Assembly (NCBI GenBank): GCA_964655775.1
Contig: CAZZNQ010000032.1
Span: 1 to 39,390 of the forward strand
From: CAZZNQ01 sp964655775
GTDB taxonomy: Bacteria > Planctomycetota > Brocadiia > SM23-32
Direction: 5' to 3'
Length of the DNA stretch: 39,390 nucleotides
Shown here: positions 22,215 through 30,352 of the stretch, piece by piece
Position numbering within the stretch: the first letter of the stretch is position 1
How the letters are laid out: the number at the start of each line of letters is the position of its first letter
Translations under genes and position numbers: made by a program
Notes under the pieces: model-generated
The model's input: only the letters and a program-made list of their open reading frames with translations
What the model was told of the DNA's origin: nothing
Database searches by the model: none

Positions 22215-24289
22215 GAGCCAGCACACTGAGCGATCTGCTGAAAGCCGGCGACCGGGTGGCCGTCTCCAACATCACCGGTCGCGAGGCAAGCACCGTAACG
22301 GTTGCCTCGCAGAAGTACTGCGGAAACATCGTGGGGGGATGGGCCCTGGGCAAGGGTGGACAGCACCTGGAAGTGCCGGGCTCCGAGCCGATCCCGGTGT
22401 TCTCGACAGTCGAAGATATGGTGGAGAAACTGCCCGACGACCGGATGCCGAACAAGATCATCGCCTACTCGCCCCCGCCCGCCGTCTACGGGGACGTCAA
22501 GGAGGTGGTCGAGTACTGCAGCGATACCGTCGAGACCATCTTTGTCATTACGGAGCACGTCTCCATCGAGGTGACGGCCAAAGTCGCCGCGCTCTGCCGC
22601 GACGCCAATATCGACGTGCTGGGCTGCAACACGCTCGGGATGCTGAACAGTCACGACGGGGTGCGGGTGGGCGCCGTGGGCGGAGACAATCCCGCCGAGA
22701 GCTTCCGCGCCGGTTCGGCCGCCATTTTCTCCAACAGCGGGAACATGGTCAACACCATGGCCTCCTACCTCCAGAGCGCGGGCATCGGCACCTCCTACGG
22801 CGTGTCGACGGGCAAGGACGTGCTGATACTGACGTCGGTCGGCGACCTGCTCGAACTCGCCGCAGCCGATTCCGTCACCAGGCTGGTGGTGCTCTACGTG
22901 GAGCCCGGCGGGCTCTACGAACGCGAGGCCGTGGAGATGCTCAGGCGAACCGAGTTCGCCAAACCCATCATCGTCTACGTGACCGGGGACATCCTGGGGT
23001 CGCAGGACCTTGCCCTCGGGCACGCCGGAGCGGTGGTGGAGGGGGAGGAAACGTCGGCGGACGCGAAGATGAGGCTGTTCGACAACTACTTTGGGATCGA
23101 GCCGTTCAATCCGGAGGTGAGCTACCGCAAATCGCCCGAGCTGCTCGGATCGCTGGCGAAGGGAATCCGAATCCAGTCGCTGCACCATCTGCCGGCCGCG
23201 GCGGCGCTGATATACGACAAGCTGGACCTGCAAAGAGACTTCCGGCCCGGCAAGGCGCTGCGGCTTAACCCCTGGTTCGCCAATCTGCGCGAACTCGGCA
23301 AGCGGCTCCCGTCGGGCCTGGTGCTGCCGCCCGGGACGGTTCCGGAGCCGTACAGCGGCCAGATCAGCCAGGCGGAGAAGCGCACCCTCGGTGCATCGCC
23401 GGCGCGCCGCAGCATGCGCAATGCCAGCCACGCTTCTTCCAGCGACGGCGCCGTTACCAGGATCTACGAGAGCAGCATGGAGGCGGAGATGTCCCGGGGT
23501 TCGTTCGTTCGTTCCGTACTGCTGGCGTGGGCGGGAATCGAGCCGGAGCACGGTTTCGAGGCAGCGCTGGTCGAGAAGTGCCTCATCGCGAGCATCACGA
23601 ACGGCCCCGGCACCATCAGCGCGCAGGGCGCCAAGCTCTCCACGTCGGCGGGCAACCATCCCAACACGGCCATGATCGCCACCCTGGCCTGCCTTGGGCA
23701 GGTTCACGGCGGAAACGGCCGCCGGGCGGTGGAGTACCTGCTGGGCATATTCGGCGATCGCGATCTGGCCGACCCCTACTCGAAGGAACAGGACCTGGAC
23801 CTGGACAGGGTCGTCCACGAGGAGGCGGATCGCTTCAGCCGGGAGCGGGCTGCAGCAAAGGAGGCGGGCGTCGATTACAGGCGTATACCTTGCCTGGGGC
23901 ACCCCGTCTTCCGCGACCAATCCGTCAACTACGATCCGCGCGAGCGCGTCATCGCCGCCTACATGGAGGAGCACGGCCTGTACAACATCTTCCTGGACTT
24001 CTACCACAGGCTTGCGCACCGCATGAAGGAAGTGGGCATCGCGCGCAACGTGTGGGCCGTGAACCTGGATGGTGCCATCGCTTCCATCGTCCTCGGCATC
24101 TGCTGGCAGCCCTTGCGGGAGAAGCGGATGACCGTGCAGAGGGCGTGCGACATCGCGTTTCTGGTCTTCGCGCTCGGACGGGCGGCGGGCGGCGCAAGCG
24201 AGTACCTGGACCATCAGGACTTCGGCTCGCAGATGGACATGCGGATACCCGTCGATGAGTGCATCGCGCTGACGCGTGCCCGGGAATAG
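22211..24289 (+). CDS. aclA: ATP-citrate lyase alpha-like subunit (CoA-ligase plus citrate-synthase domains)
   Basis: The 692-residue protein fuses a succinyl-CoA-synthetase-alpha-like half with a citrate-synthase-like half, as in AclA. Residues 1-340 hold the CoA-binding fold and the phosphohistidine loop LGHAGAVVEGEE (His271). A Ser/Ala/Arg-rich linker lies at about 385-420. The C-terminal part has GPGTISAQGAKLSTSAGNHP, CLGQVHGG, LGHPVF with His564, and VNLDGAIA with Asp620, matching the lyase active site. Bacterial AclA is usually about 600 residues, so this one is some 80 longer. The phosphohistidine loop differs from the usual GHAGACA sequence. The ATG overlaps the beta stop (ATGA), so the subunits are coupled. 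Together they could cleave citrate to acetyl-CoA and oxaloacetate. Confidence 0.82.
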   Translation: MRASTLSDLLKAGDRVAVSNITGREASTVTVASQKYCGNIVGGWALGKGGQHLEVPGSEPIPVFSTVEDMVEKLPDDRMPNKIIAYSPPPAVYGDVKEVVEYCSDTVETIFVITEHVSIEVTAKVAALCRDANIDVLGCNTLGMLNSHDGVRVGAVGGDNPAESFRAGSAAIFSNSGNMVNTMASYLQSAGIGTSYGVSTGKDVLILTSVGDLLELAAADSVTRLVVLYVEPGGLYEREAVEMLRRTEFAKPIIVYVTGDILGSQDLALGHAGAVVEGEETSADAKMRLFDNYFGIEPFNPEVSYRKSPELLGSLAKGIRIQSLHHLPAAAALIYDKLDLQRDFRPGKALRLNPWFANLRELGKRLPSGLVLPPGTVPEPYSGQISQAEKRTLGASPARRSMRNASHASSSDGAVTRIYESSMEAEMSRGSFVRSVLLAWAGIEPEHGFEAALVEKCLIASITNGPGTISAQGAKLSTSAGNHPNTAMIATLACLGQVHGGNGRRAVEYLLGIFGDRDLADPYSKEQDLDLDRVVHEEADRFSRERAAAKEAGVDYRRIPCLGHPVFRDQSVNYDPRERVIAAYMEEHGLYNIFLDFYHRLAHRMKEVGIARNVWAVNLDGAIASIVLGICWQPLREKRMTVQRACDIAFLVFALGRAAGGASEYLDHQDFGSQMDMRIPVDECIALTRARE

Positions 24290-24311
24290 CCACCCGATCG
24301 GCCTCGGCCAG

Positions 24312-24340
24312 TTGAATCCCTGTCTCTGCGGCGATATCGT
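24312..24340 (+). promoter_or_regulatory. Putative promoter for the secreted protein gene
   Basis: TTGAAT (24312-24317) and TATCGT (24335-24340) are 17 bp apart, in the gap after aclA and 61 bp before ATG 24401. The -10 is a poor match. Confidence 0.3.
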
Positions 24341-24400
24341 GTGATAGGCGTGAGGGAGCGGACCCTCACTTTTACGCGTTCGGATGCAGAGGATCACGGG

Positions 24401-25813
24401 ATGAACTGGGCAGCGGCTTTGCTGGTAGTGGGTGCTTGTCTTTCGGCGACGGCGTTCGGTGCGCCTGTTTCCGGTCACGCAGATGAAGCGGGACGGCTCA
24501 CCCCGATGCGGTCGGTCTCGCAGTATGGTATCACCTGGCGCTTCGACAAGGAGGTGCCGGTCGGCAGGTTCGTCACGGGCGACTATTATGTCGTCGGGCC
24601 GGTCACGATTGTCTCGGTCAGTCCCGCCCCGACGGGCACGGGCGACGATTTCCGCAACGGCTCGATGCTCAACCCTCCCACCACACGCTATAGCGCGTAC
24701 GACGGCCGCTTCAGGAACGGTTTCCGGCAGGAGCTCGCAGCCGAGTTTCCGCTTCAGATGAAGCCCGGCGACTCGCTGATCTCCGCGGACAGCCTCGAAG
24801 AACTCCAGCAGAACCAGGTTTTCCCAAACACCACGAGGCGCACGGAGACGAGTTGGCTGCGCACGGCGGCGGTGCTCACGTGCCTGCCTGAAGCCGTGCC
24901 CGCGGATGCGTTCCGGCCCGGCTACTGCGACCTGCGGAAGGACCGGATCCACCTGGCTCGTGACGTACAATGGGAACTCCTCCCCAGCGTGGAGAAGACG
25001 GAGAGCGCGCCGGATCTTGTCGACCTGGAGCGCATCTTCGAGCGCCCCTGGATCGACCACGTCTACGATTGGGAAAGCCGCACGGTTCACCCGTCCGAGA
25101 ACATGCCGGGCTACGGCCGTGAGGTCGCTCGGGCGGTTTCGCTGGCGGGCCTGGCGCTGTGCTGCGACTATCCCCGCGAGGAGAAAGAGACGCTCTGCCA
25201 CAGCATGATCCAGGTGGGCATCGACAACTGGTCAATAGCCGAACGGAGCAAGCTGCGCGAGTCCGGAGGCTGGCCGGCGGCGGGCGGATTCGGCAACGGC
25301 CGCAAGTTCCCCATCGTCTTCGCGGGCGTGATGCTGCAGGACGAGGAGATGCTGAACATCGAGAAATACGCCCCTGAGGCGAGCTTCGGCGAGGACGAGC
25401 ACACCGCGTTCGGCAAATCCTGGACGGGCGCCGACGTGCTCTTCACGGGGCAGTACCCGCTGATCGGGCACCGTGAGATCGACCGTGGTCCCTACGAGCA
25501 CCTGCATCCTTCCGAGTGGCCGGGCAACAACCCGACCATGTCCGAAGGCTATCGCCGATGCTGCACCAGCATCAGTTGGATCGGCCAGTGCCTGGCGGTG
25601 CGGCTGATGGGGGCGGTTGACGTCTGGGACCACGACGCGTTCTTCGCGTACTGCGATCGTTGGATGACCGAGGACGACACGCCGTTCGTGAAGATCATCA
25701 ACAAGGCACATCCGAACCGGAACTTTCGCCCTCAGCAGGGAACGACCTGGGACCCCTTCGTGAACGAGATGTGGGCGGCCTACCGCGACAACCTGCCGGA
25801 GCCGCCTCGCTGA
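24401..25813 (+). CDS. Secreted protein of unknown function
   Basis: The 470-residue protein has an N-terminal signal peptide: a short hydrophobic run AALLVVGACLSATAFGAP with a likely cut near residue 20. The mature part opens with SVSQYGITWRFDKEVPVGRFVTGDYYVVGPVTIVSVSP. I have the impression of having seen similar openings in secreted proteins of planctomycete and lentisphaeran genomes, but I know no function for them. Later segments are helix-rich with many Trp, His and Cys (NMPGYGREVARAVSLAGLALCCDY, ESGGWPAAGGFGNGRKFP), which might suit an (alpha/alpha) toroid such as a polysaccharide lyase. I cannot name catalytic residues. ATG 24401 follows GAGGA with about 8 nt spacing; the frame opens 20 codons earlier. 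No PEP-CTERM tail is present. Confidence 0.75.
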   Translation: MNWAAALLVVGACLSATAFGAPVSGHADEAGRLTPMRSVSQYGITWRFDKEVPVGRFVTGDYYVVGPVTIVSVSPAPTGTGDDFRNGSMLNPPTTRYSAYDGRFRNGFRQELAAEFPLQMKPGDSLISADSLEELQQNQVFPNTTRRTETSWLRTAAVLTCLPEAVPADAFRPGYCDLRKDRIHLARDVQWELLPSVEKTESAPDLVDLERIFERPWIDHVYDWESRTVHPSENMPGYGREVARAVSLAGLALCCDYPREEKETLCHSMIQVGIDNWSIAERSKLRESGGWPAAGGFGNGRKFPIVFAGVMLQDEEMLNIEKYAPEASFGEDEHTAFGKSWTGADVLFTGQYPLIGHREIDRGPYEHLHPSEWPGNNPTMSEGYRRCCTSISWIGQCLAVRLMGAVDVWDHDAFFAYCDRWMTEDDTPFVKIINKAHPNRNFRPQQGTTWDPFVNEMWAAYRDNLPEPPR

Positions 25814-25818
25814 ACCGG

Positions 25819-25858
25819 CCCAGGCGCCCTGTTGCGTGATGCCCACACTGAGCCTGGG
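25819..25858 (+). repeat. Inverted repeat after the secreted protein gene
   Basis: CCCAGGC (25819-25825) and GCCTGGG (25852-25858) can pair around a 26 nt loop, just after the stop. There is no T-run, so a terminator role is uncertain. The rest of the 242 bp gap is AT-richer and holds the sigma-54-like site. Confidence 0.35.
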
Positions 25859-25964
25859 GCGTGTTGCGGATGCTCTACACATCGTTCGTACGCGAGAACT
25901 ACTGAGAAAGGTAGGAACGTTCTAAGGATATATTCGTAAAAGGCTTACGGTTTAGTTCGTTCCT

Positions 25965-25980
25965 TGGCACGTGACTTGCT
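25965..25980 (+). promoter_or_regulatory. Sigma-54 (RpoN) promoter for the PEP-CTERM gene
   Basis: TGGCAC (25965-25970), then 5 bp, then TTGCT (25976-25980). The GG and GC dinucleotides are exactly 10 bp apart, and the full context TTGGCACG-N4-TTGCT agrees with the RpoN consensus at nearly every position. It lies 75 bp upstream of the PEP-CTERM start. PEP-CTERM genes in other bacteria are known to be driven by RpoN with the PrsK/PrsR system. Confidence 0.75.
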
Positions 25981-26055
25981 TTTCATGCGTATGTTGAGGC
26001 GTGGCGGCTGTTGGAGCGGCCTGCCCTCGAGCGAAGATCACAGGAGGAGGTGAGG

Positions 26056-26715
26056 ATGCAACGGCGAGCGAGATGGGTTGCCATGGCGATGTTGGTGGGG
26101 CTGTGCTGCGCACGTTTCGCGTCGGCGACGCCGCCCTATATCGTGGGTGGAGGAATGCAGGACTGGGGCGTCGACCTCGACACGTCCTACGGTTGGTTTG
26201 TCCAGAGCAGTTTCACGCCCAGCCCACTCGGAAACATCGATTACGTGGTTGAGGACTACTACCGCAGCGATTCCTACCCTGACGGTGGAGAGGTGTACGA
26301 CCTCGAGGCGGCTTACTTCGATGACACGGCCGAGACGTTTTACTTCGGGATCGTGACCTCGCTGAGATGGGATGCCAGCATCAGAACTTACATCAGTGTC
26401 ACCGCCAACGGCGTGACCATCAACTCCGGTGACTTCGACGAGTTCGCTTGGGCAAGCGTCGGGGAGTACGACGGCGGCCGGCCCAACTACTTCCTGGAAG
26501 GCTCCATCCAAGCGTCCCGGTTCGGCGACGTGGATTGCGGTGAGACGATCTGTCTGTACGCGTGGGAGTCCTGTGGTAACGACAGCATTCGGCTCTATGC
26601 GGACCGCGACGGGTGTCCGCCCGGACAGCCGCCGTCCTCGGTTCCGGAGCCGGCGACGTGTGCTTTGCTCGGCCTGGGTCTGCTCGGGGCTATCATCCGG
26701 AAGAAGCGCAGCTAA
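26056..26715 (+). CDS. PEP-CTERM sorting domain protein
   Basis: The 219-residue protein has a signal peptide (RRARWVAMAMLVGLCC... to about residue 25) and a classic PEP-CTERM tail in its last 24 residues: a VPEPATC motif, a hydrophobic helix rich in Leu and Gly, and a basic end RKKRS. Exosortase recognises this tail at the inner membrane, usually in makers of exopolysaccharide. The middle (about 26-190) is predicted beta-rich, acidic and aromatic, with no recognised enzyme motif. Four Cys in the second half (VDCGETICL, ESCGNDS, RDGCPP) could form disulfides. ATG 26056 has an extended AGGAGGAGGTGAGG ribosome site. A near-consensus sigma-54 promoter precedes it, and a long terminator hairpin follows. 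No exosortase gene is in the window. Confidence 0.93.
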   Translation: MQRRARWVAMAMLVGLCCARFASATPPYIVGGGMQDWGVDLDTSYGWFVQSSFTPSPLGNIDYVVEDYYRSDSYPDGGEVYDLEAAYFDDTAETFYFGIVTSLRWDASIRTYISVTANGVTINSGDFDEFAWASVGEYDGGRPNYFLEGSIQASRFGDVDCGETICLYAWESCGNDSIRLYADRDGCPPGQPPSSVPEPATCALLGLGLLGAIIRKKRS

Positions 26716-26738
26716 GGCGCACGATATCATACCAATCA

Positions 26739-26780
26739 AAGAACCGCGACGTGGAGGGTTGGCCTCCCGTCGCGGTTCTT
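26739..26780. terminator. Bidirectional terminator hairpin
   Basis: A 13 bp perfect stem (26739-26751 with 26768-26780, AAGAACCGCGACG and its complement) continues after one bulged T into 5 more pairs (GGAGG/CCTCC) closed by a 5 nt loop. It lies between the convergent PEP-CTERM and alcohol dehydrogenase genes and probably ends both transcripts. Confidence 0.8.
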
Positions 26781-26814
26781 CAGTTCCGGTGGTCCATGCG
26801 CGCAGGACGACGCT

Positions 26815-27912
26815 TCAGGCCCCCCACGGACAGATCAGCGCCTTGATGGCCTTCCCTGCGCGCACCGTCGCCAGGGCTTCATTGGCTTCTGCGAGCCCGA
26901 AGCGGTGCGTCACCAGTGATTCCCAGTGGAACCGGTCGTTGTAGGCATCCAGCAGCAGGAGGGCCCGGTGCAGGTGCGAGTAATCGATCCCCCACACTCC
27001 CCGTATGTCGGCGTGCTTCTTGTTGATCTGGGTGTGGGGATTCACCTCTATGGCGCCGTGATCGGTGTACTGTCCCACCACCACGTAGGTTCCGTTGTCG
27101 CGAAGAAGGTCCAATCCCTCCGGCACCGCAGCGGGGTTCCCGGATGCCTCGATCACCACGTCGGCTCCCCGGCCGTTGGTGGCCTCCAGCACCGCTTCGC
27201 GCCGCTCGTCCGTTCCTGTCGTCTCCAGATCCAGCACGAGGTCGGCGCCCATGCGGACCGCCGCGTCCAGGCGGCTCTGCGGTGCGCCGATGGCGATGAT
27301 CCTGTGCGGCCCCCGCAGGCGTGATAGGGCGACGGCGCTCAACCCGACGGGACCGGTCCCCTGTATCAGCACCGTCTGCCCCAGCAGAGCGTTCCCTCGC
27401 TCGACCGCGTGCAGAGCCGTTGGGAGCCCACACCCGCCGCCTATGACGGCCTCCGGCGTCAGCCCCAACGGAATCGGCACGATGCGGACGCCGGGCCGGA
27501 GGTATACGTATTCGCTCCATCCGCCCAGCAGACCGTCAGCGGTCCCATACGTGATGCCATAAACCTTACGGTTCGGGCACCGCGTGCCGGCCTTGGCGAC
27601 CAGGCAGTACCAGCACTCGCCGCACGTGCCGTGTACGTCCAGGAAGGTGACCGTTTGCCCCTTGCTCAGGGGCACCCCGTCGATGTCCCTCACGGTCCCC
27701 CGGATGTCCTCGATGGTGCCGACGTTGGCGTGCCCCGGGATGAGCGGGTAGGGCGTCTCGGCGAGGCGGCCCTGCTGCAGGTGGAGATCGGTGCCGCAGA
27801 CCTCGCTGTAGAGGTTGCGCAGCAGCACGGCGCCGTCCTCCAGCGACGGCATGGGGAACTCGCGGACCTCAACCGCCCGGCCGGGCGCGGGAATCACGGC
27901 GGCGCGTACCAC
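26815..27912 (-). CDS. Zinc-dependent alcohol dehydrogenase (MDR family)
   Basis: The 365-residue protein is a medium-chain zinc dehydrogenase using NAD(P). The catalytic zinc ligands are Cys39 (CGTDLH), His61 and Cys161. The usual Glu after His is replaced (GHANVG instead of GHE), which is a notable change. The structural zinc is bound by Cys97, Cys100, Cys103 and Cys112. The Rossmann motif is QGTGPVGLSAV at 184-194. Homologues with this layout oxidise polyols, sugars or threonine. The start is GTG 27912, with an AGGAGG ribosome site 9 nt upstream. It is transcribed away from the GH4-amidohydrolase pair, sharing a 186 bp gap, so a role in the same sugar pathway is likely. The actual substrate is not evident. 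Confidence 0.9.
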   Translation of the reverse strand: MVRAAVIPAPGRAVEVREFPMPSLEDGAVLLRNLYSEVCGTDLHLQQGRLAETPYPLIPGHANVGTIEDIRGTVRDIDGVPLSKGQTVTFLDVHGTCGECWYCLVAKAGTRCPNRKVYGITYGTADGLLGGWSEYVYLRPGVRIVPIPLGLTPEAVIGGGCGLPTALHAVERGNALLGQTVLIQGTGPVGLSAVALSRLRGPHRIIAIGAPQSRLDAAVRMGADLVLDLETTGTDERREAVLEATNGRGADVVIEASGNPAAVPEGLDLLRDNGTYVVVGQYTDHGAIEVNPHTQINKKHADIRGVWGIDYSHLHRALLLLDAYNDRFHWESLVTHRFGLAEANEALATVRAGKAIKALICPWGA

Positions 27913-28000
27913 GGGCCCAATCCTCCTGTTTGCTCGGTTGTGTGGGAATCGACGCTAACAGGATAGCACACGCCGGCCCGCGATGCGTGGCGCGTTTGGC

Positions 28001-28017
28001 CCTTCCGTGGCGGAAGG
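28001..28017. repeat. Inverted repeat in the ADH/GH4 divergent region
   Basis: CCTTCCG (28001-28007) and CGGAAGG (28011-28017) are perfect arms around 3 bp. The repeat lies just upstream of a TATATT (28031-28036) that could be the GH4 -10 element, so it may be an operator. No matching -35 hexamer was found. Confidence 0.4.
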
Positions 28018-28098
28018 CCGCCGGGCGTGCTATATTCCGACCTGGCTCCGGGTGCTAGGCCCGGCACCGAAGCGACTGCGCGTATTCGGAGAAGCAAC

Positions 28099-29466
28099 GT
28101 GGAAAAGGCTCAGGTGAAGATAGGCTACATAGGCGGCGGCTCGCGCGGCTGGGCGCACAGACTCATGGAGGACCTCGCGCTGTGCCCCGACATGGAAGGC
28201 GAGGTCCGCCTCTACGACATCGACCGCTCGATGGCGATGCTGAACGCCCGCTGGGGCAAACGCGTCGGGGAGTCGCCGGACGCGGTCTCCCAGTGGGACT
28301 ACAAGGTGCCGCGAACCCTCAAGGGGGCTCTGACCGGCGCCGATTTCGTTATCGTCAGCATCCAGCCGGGACCGATCGAGCTGATGGAGCACGACCTGGG
28401 GATTCCCGCTCGCTACGGCATCATCCATCCCGTGGGGGACACCGTGGGGCCGGCGGGCCTGATGCGCTCGCTGCGCGCCGTGCCACCCTACGCGGAGATT
28501 GCCCGGGCTATTGCCGAGTTCTGCCCCGACGCCTGGGTCATCAGCTACACGAATCCCATGAGCGTCTGCACGCGGGCGCTGTATCGCGTCTTCCCCGAGA
28601 TCAAGGCGTTCGGCTGCTGCCACGAGGTGTTCGGCACTCAGGGCTGGCTAGCCCGATTGCTCAAGGAGTTCCACGGTGTAGAGGCACGGCGGGACGATAT
28701 ACGCGTGAACGTCTTGGGCGTGAACCACTTCACCTGGATCGACCGGGCCCGCTGGCAGGACCTGGACCTCCTCGAACTCGTTCGGCACAAGATGAAGCAG
28801 CCGGGAGAGATCCGCGAGATACCGCCCGAGGAGACGGCCGAGATGGGCGTGTTCGCCGGGCGCAAGCAGGTGGTGTACGACCTGTTCCGGCGCTACGGCG
28901 TGCTGCCGGCCGCGGGGGAGAGGCACCTGGTGGAGTTCGTGCCCTTTTACCTCAAGGACGAGCAGACGCTCAATCGCTGGGGCGTTGTGCTCACGCCATA
29001 CAGCTACCGTATCGGGCGGCACCAGGGCCTTCCGGAGCAGTTCCGCGAGCGACTGGGCGACCCGAGCCCGTTCGAACTCAAGCGGTCGGGCGAGGAAGGC
29101 ACGCGCCAGATGGCGGCGCTGCTCGGCCTCGGCGAACTGCGCACGAACGTCAATCTGCCGAACCGCGGGCAGCACGGCGGGTTGCCCGGGGGCGCTATCG
29201 TAGAGACGAACGCCGTCTTCTCGCGCGACAGCGTCACGCCCGAAGTGGCAGGCCGCCTGCCGGCGGGGGCCGAGGCGCTCGTCGCGCGGACGGTCGCCAA
29301 CCAGGAACTCATCGTGGATGCCGCGCTGGACTGCGACAAGGAGACGGCTTTTCAGGCTTTCCTGAACGACCCTCTGAACTCGCTGACGACCGACGCCGCC
29401 TGGCGTATGTTCAACGAGATGCTGGAGGCCACCCGCGAGGCGCTTCCGGACGCGTGGGGTCTTTAG
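28099..29466 (+). CDS. Glycoside hydrolase family 4 protein
   Basis: The 455-residue protein is a GH4 enzyme, a family of NAD- and Mn-dependent glycosidases (alpha-galactosidase, alpha-glucuronidase, 6-phosphoglycosidases) that cleave by redox-assisted elimination. The N-terminal nucleotide-binding motif is IGYIGGGSRGWAHRLMEDL. Metal ligands are Cys174 in FGCCHEVFG and His210 in LGVNHFTWID. The SYTNPMS motif after the Rossmann half is typical. The C-terminal half contains GRHQGLPEQF and the NLPNRGQHGGLPGG loop. GTG 28099 is preceded by GGAG at 7 nt; the open frame goes back to 28027 without a ribosome site. The amidohydrolase gene follows 34 bp later. No PTS genes are near, so an unphosphorylated galactoside or glucuronide is more likely than a phospho-sugar, but this is inference. 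Confidence 0.9.
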   Translation: MEKAQVKIGYIGGGSRGWAHRLMEDLALCPDMEGEVRLYDIDRSMAMLNARWGKRVGESPDAVSQWDYKVPRTLKGALTGADFVIVSIQPGPIELMEHDLGIPARYGIIHPVGDTVGPAGLMRSLRAVPPYAEIARAIAEFCPDAWVISYTNPMSVCTRALYRVFPEIKAFGCCHEVFGTQGWLARLLKEFHGVEARRDDIRVNVLGVNHFTWIDRARWQDLDLLELVRHKMKQPGEIREIPPEETAEMGVFAGRKQVVYDLFRRYGVLPAAGERHLVEFVPFYLKDEQTLNRWGVVLTPYSYRIGRHQGLPEQFRERLGDPSPFELKRSGEEGTRQMAALLGLGELRTNVNLPNRGQHGGLPGGAIVETNAVFSRDSVTPEVAGRLPAGAEALVARTVANQELIVDAALDCDKETAFQAFLNDPLNSLTTDAAWRMFNEMLEATREALPDAWGL

Positions 29467-29500
29467 GACGACGACTCTCCACTGAATGCGGAGCTGAGGA

Positions 29501-30328
29501 ATGAACAGGATACTCTTCCACTGTCACGTGTTTCCAGAAGGCGTGTTCCCCGCAAACCAGCCGGGCGCATCCATCCAGGGCACTCCCGACGAACTGGCGC
29601 GCCTGCTGCCCGAGATGGGATTCGACAGAGCCGTGGTGCTTGCGCCCGGCGAGCGTTCCGAAAGCGCCTACAGCGCCGAGGGCGATCCGAACGAGTGGCT
29701 GGAAAGGGCGATAGCCGAATGCAGCGCGCCGGATCGCCTGATCCCGTTCATGCGCCTGAACCCGGGCCGACCGGATGAATCGGTGCCGGAGATGGAGAAG
29801 TGGGCCGAGCACGGCTTTGCCGGTGTTAAGATCCATCCGGAAAGCCAGCAGGTGGACATGCGGGACGAATGTGTGCTCCATTTCTTCACCGCGGCGGCGG
29901 AACTCGGTCTGCCCGTTGTGACGCATACCGGCATGCTGCACGGCCGGTGGCCGCTGGCCAGGCATGAGCCGCGGGTCTTCGAGCGCTTCCTGTTCGACCT
30001 GCCCGACCTGACGCTGCTGATGGCCCACCTGGGCGGATTCGCGTTCTTCCGCGACGTGGTGGCGCTGCTGCAGTCCTACCCCAACCTGTACGGCGACATT
30101 ACCGGCACGCTGACGCCCTCAACGTGGTACATGCCCCCGGATGAGCTCTACGTCCTGCATCACCTGGGGCTCAGCGGCCGCCTCGTTTATGGCTGCGACT
30201 GGCCGTGGGGCGGGGCGCCAAAGGTCCGGGCCGATCTGAATGCGCTGGACGCGACGCGCTTCGACGACGGGGAGAAGGAGGGAATCCTCGGCGAGACGGT
30301 TTCTGGACTTCTCGGCCTCGATGCCTAA
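29501..30328 (+). CDS. Amidohydrolase family 2 protein
   Basis: The 275-residue protein is a metal-dependent TIM-barrel hydrolase of the amidohydrolase-2 type (dihydroxybenzoate decarboxylase, uronate lactonase and relatives). Family features are the N-terminal HxH (His7, His9), the VKIHPE segment near 109-114, His142 in THTG, His176 in MAHLGG, and Asp233 in YGCDWPWGG. It follows the GH4 gene by 34 bp, so the pair probably work in one sugar pathway. A lactonase or carbon-carbon lyase for the released sugar acid would fit, but the substrate is not shown by the sequence. The gene ends 24 bp before the convergent rhodanese-ferritin gene. Confidence 0.85.
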   Translation: MNRILFHCHVFPEGVFPANQPGASIQGTPDELARLLPEMGFDRAVVLAPGERSESAYSAEGDPNEWLERAIAECSAPDRLIPFMRLNPGRPDESVPEMEKWAEHGFAGVKIHPESQQVDMRDECVLHFFTAAAELGLPVVTHTGMLHGRWPLARHEPRVFERFLFDLPDLTLLMAHLGGFAFFRDVVALLQSYPNLYGDITGTLTPSTWYMPPDELYVLHHLGLSGRLVYGCDWPWGGAPKVRADLNALDATRFDDGEKEGILGETVSGLLGLDA

Positions 30329-30352
30329 CGTCGGAAGCACAGGGCGCGGTCA

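Noticed and set aside
22178..25201. 1007-codon minus-strand open frame
   Set aside because: It is a shadow of the aclA-like gene and the secreted-protein gene; its translation is low-complexity and lacks family motifs.
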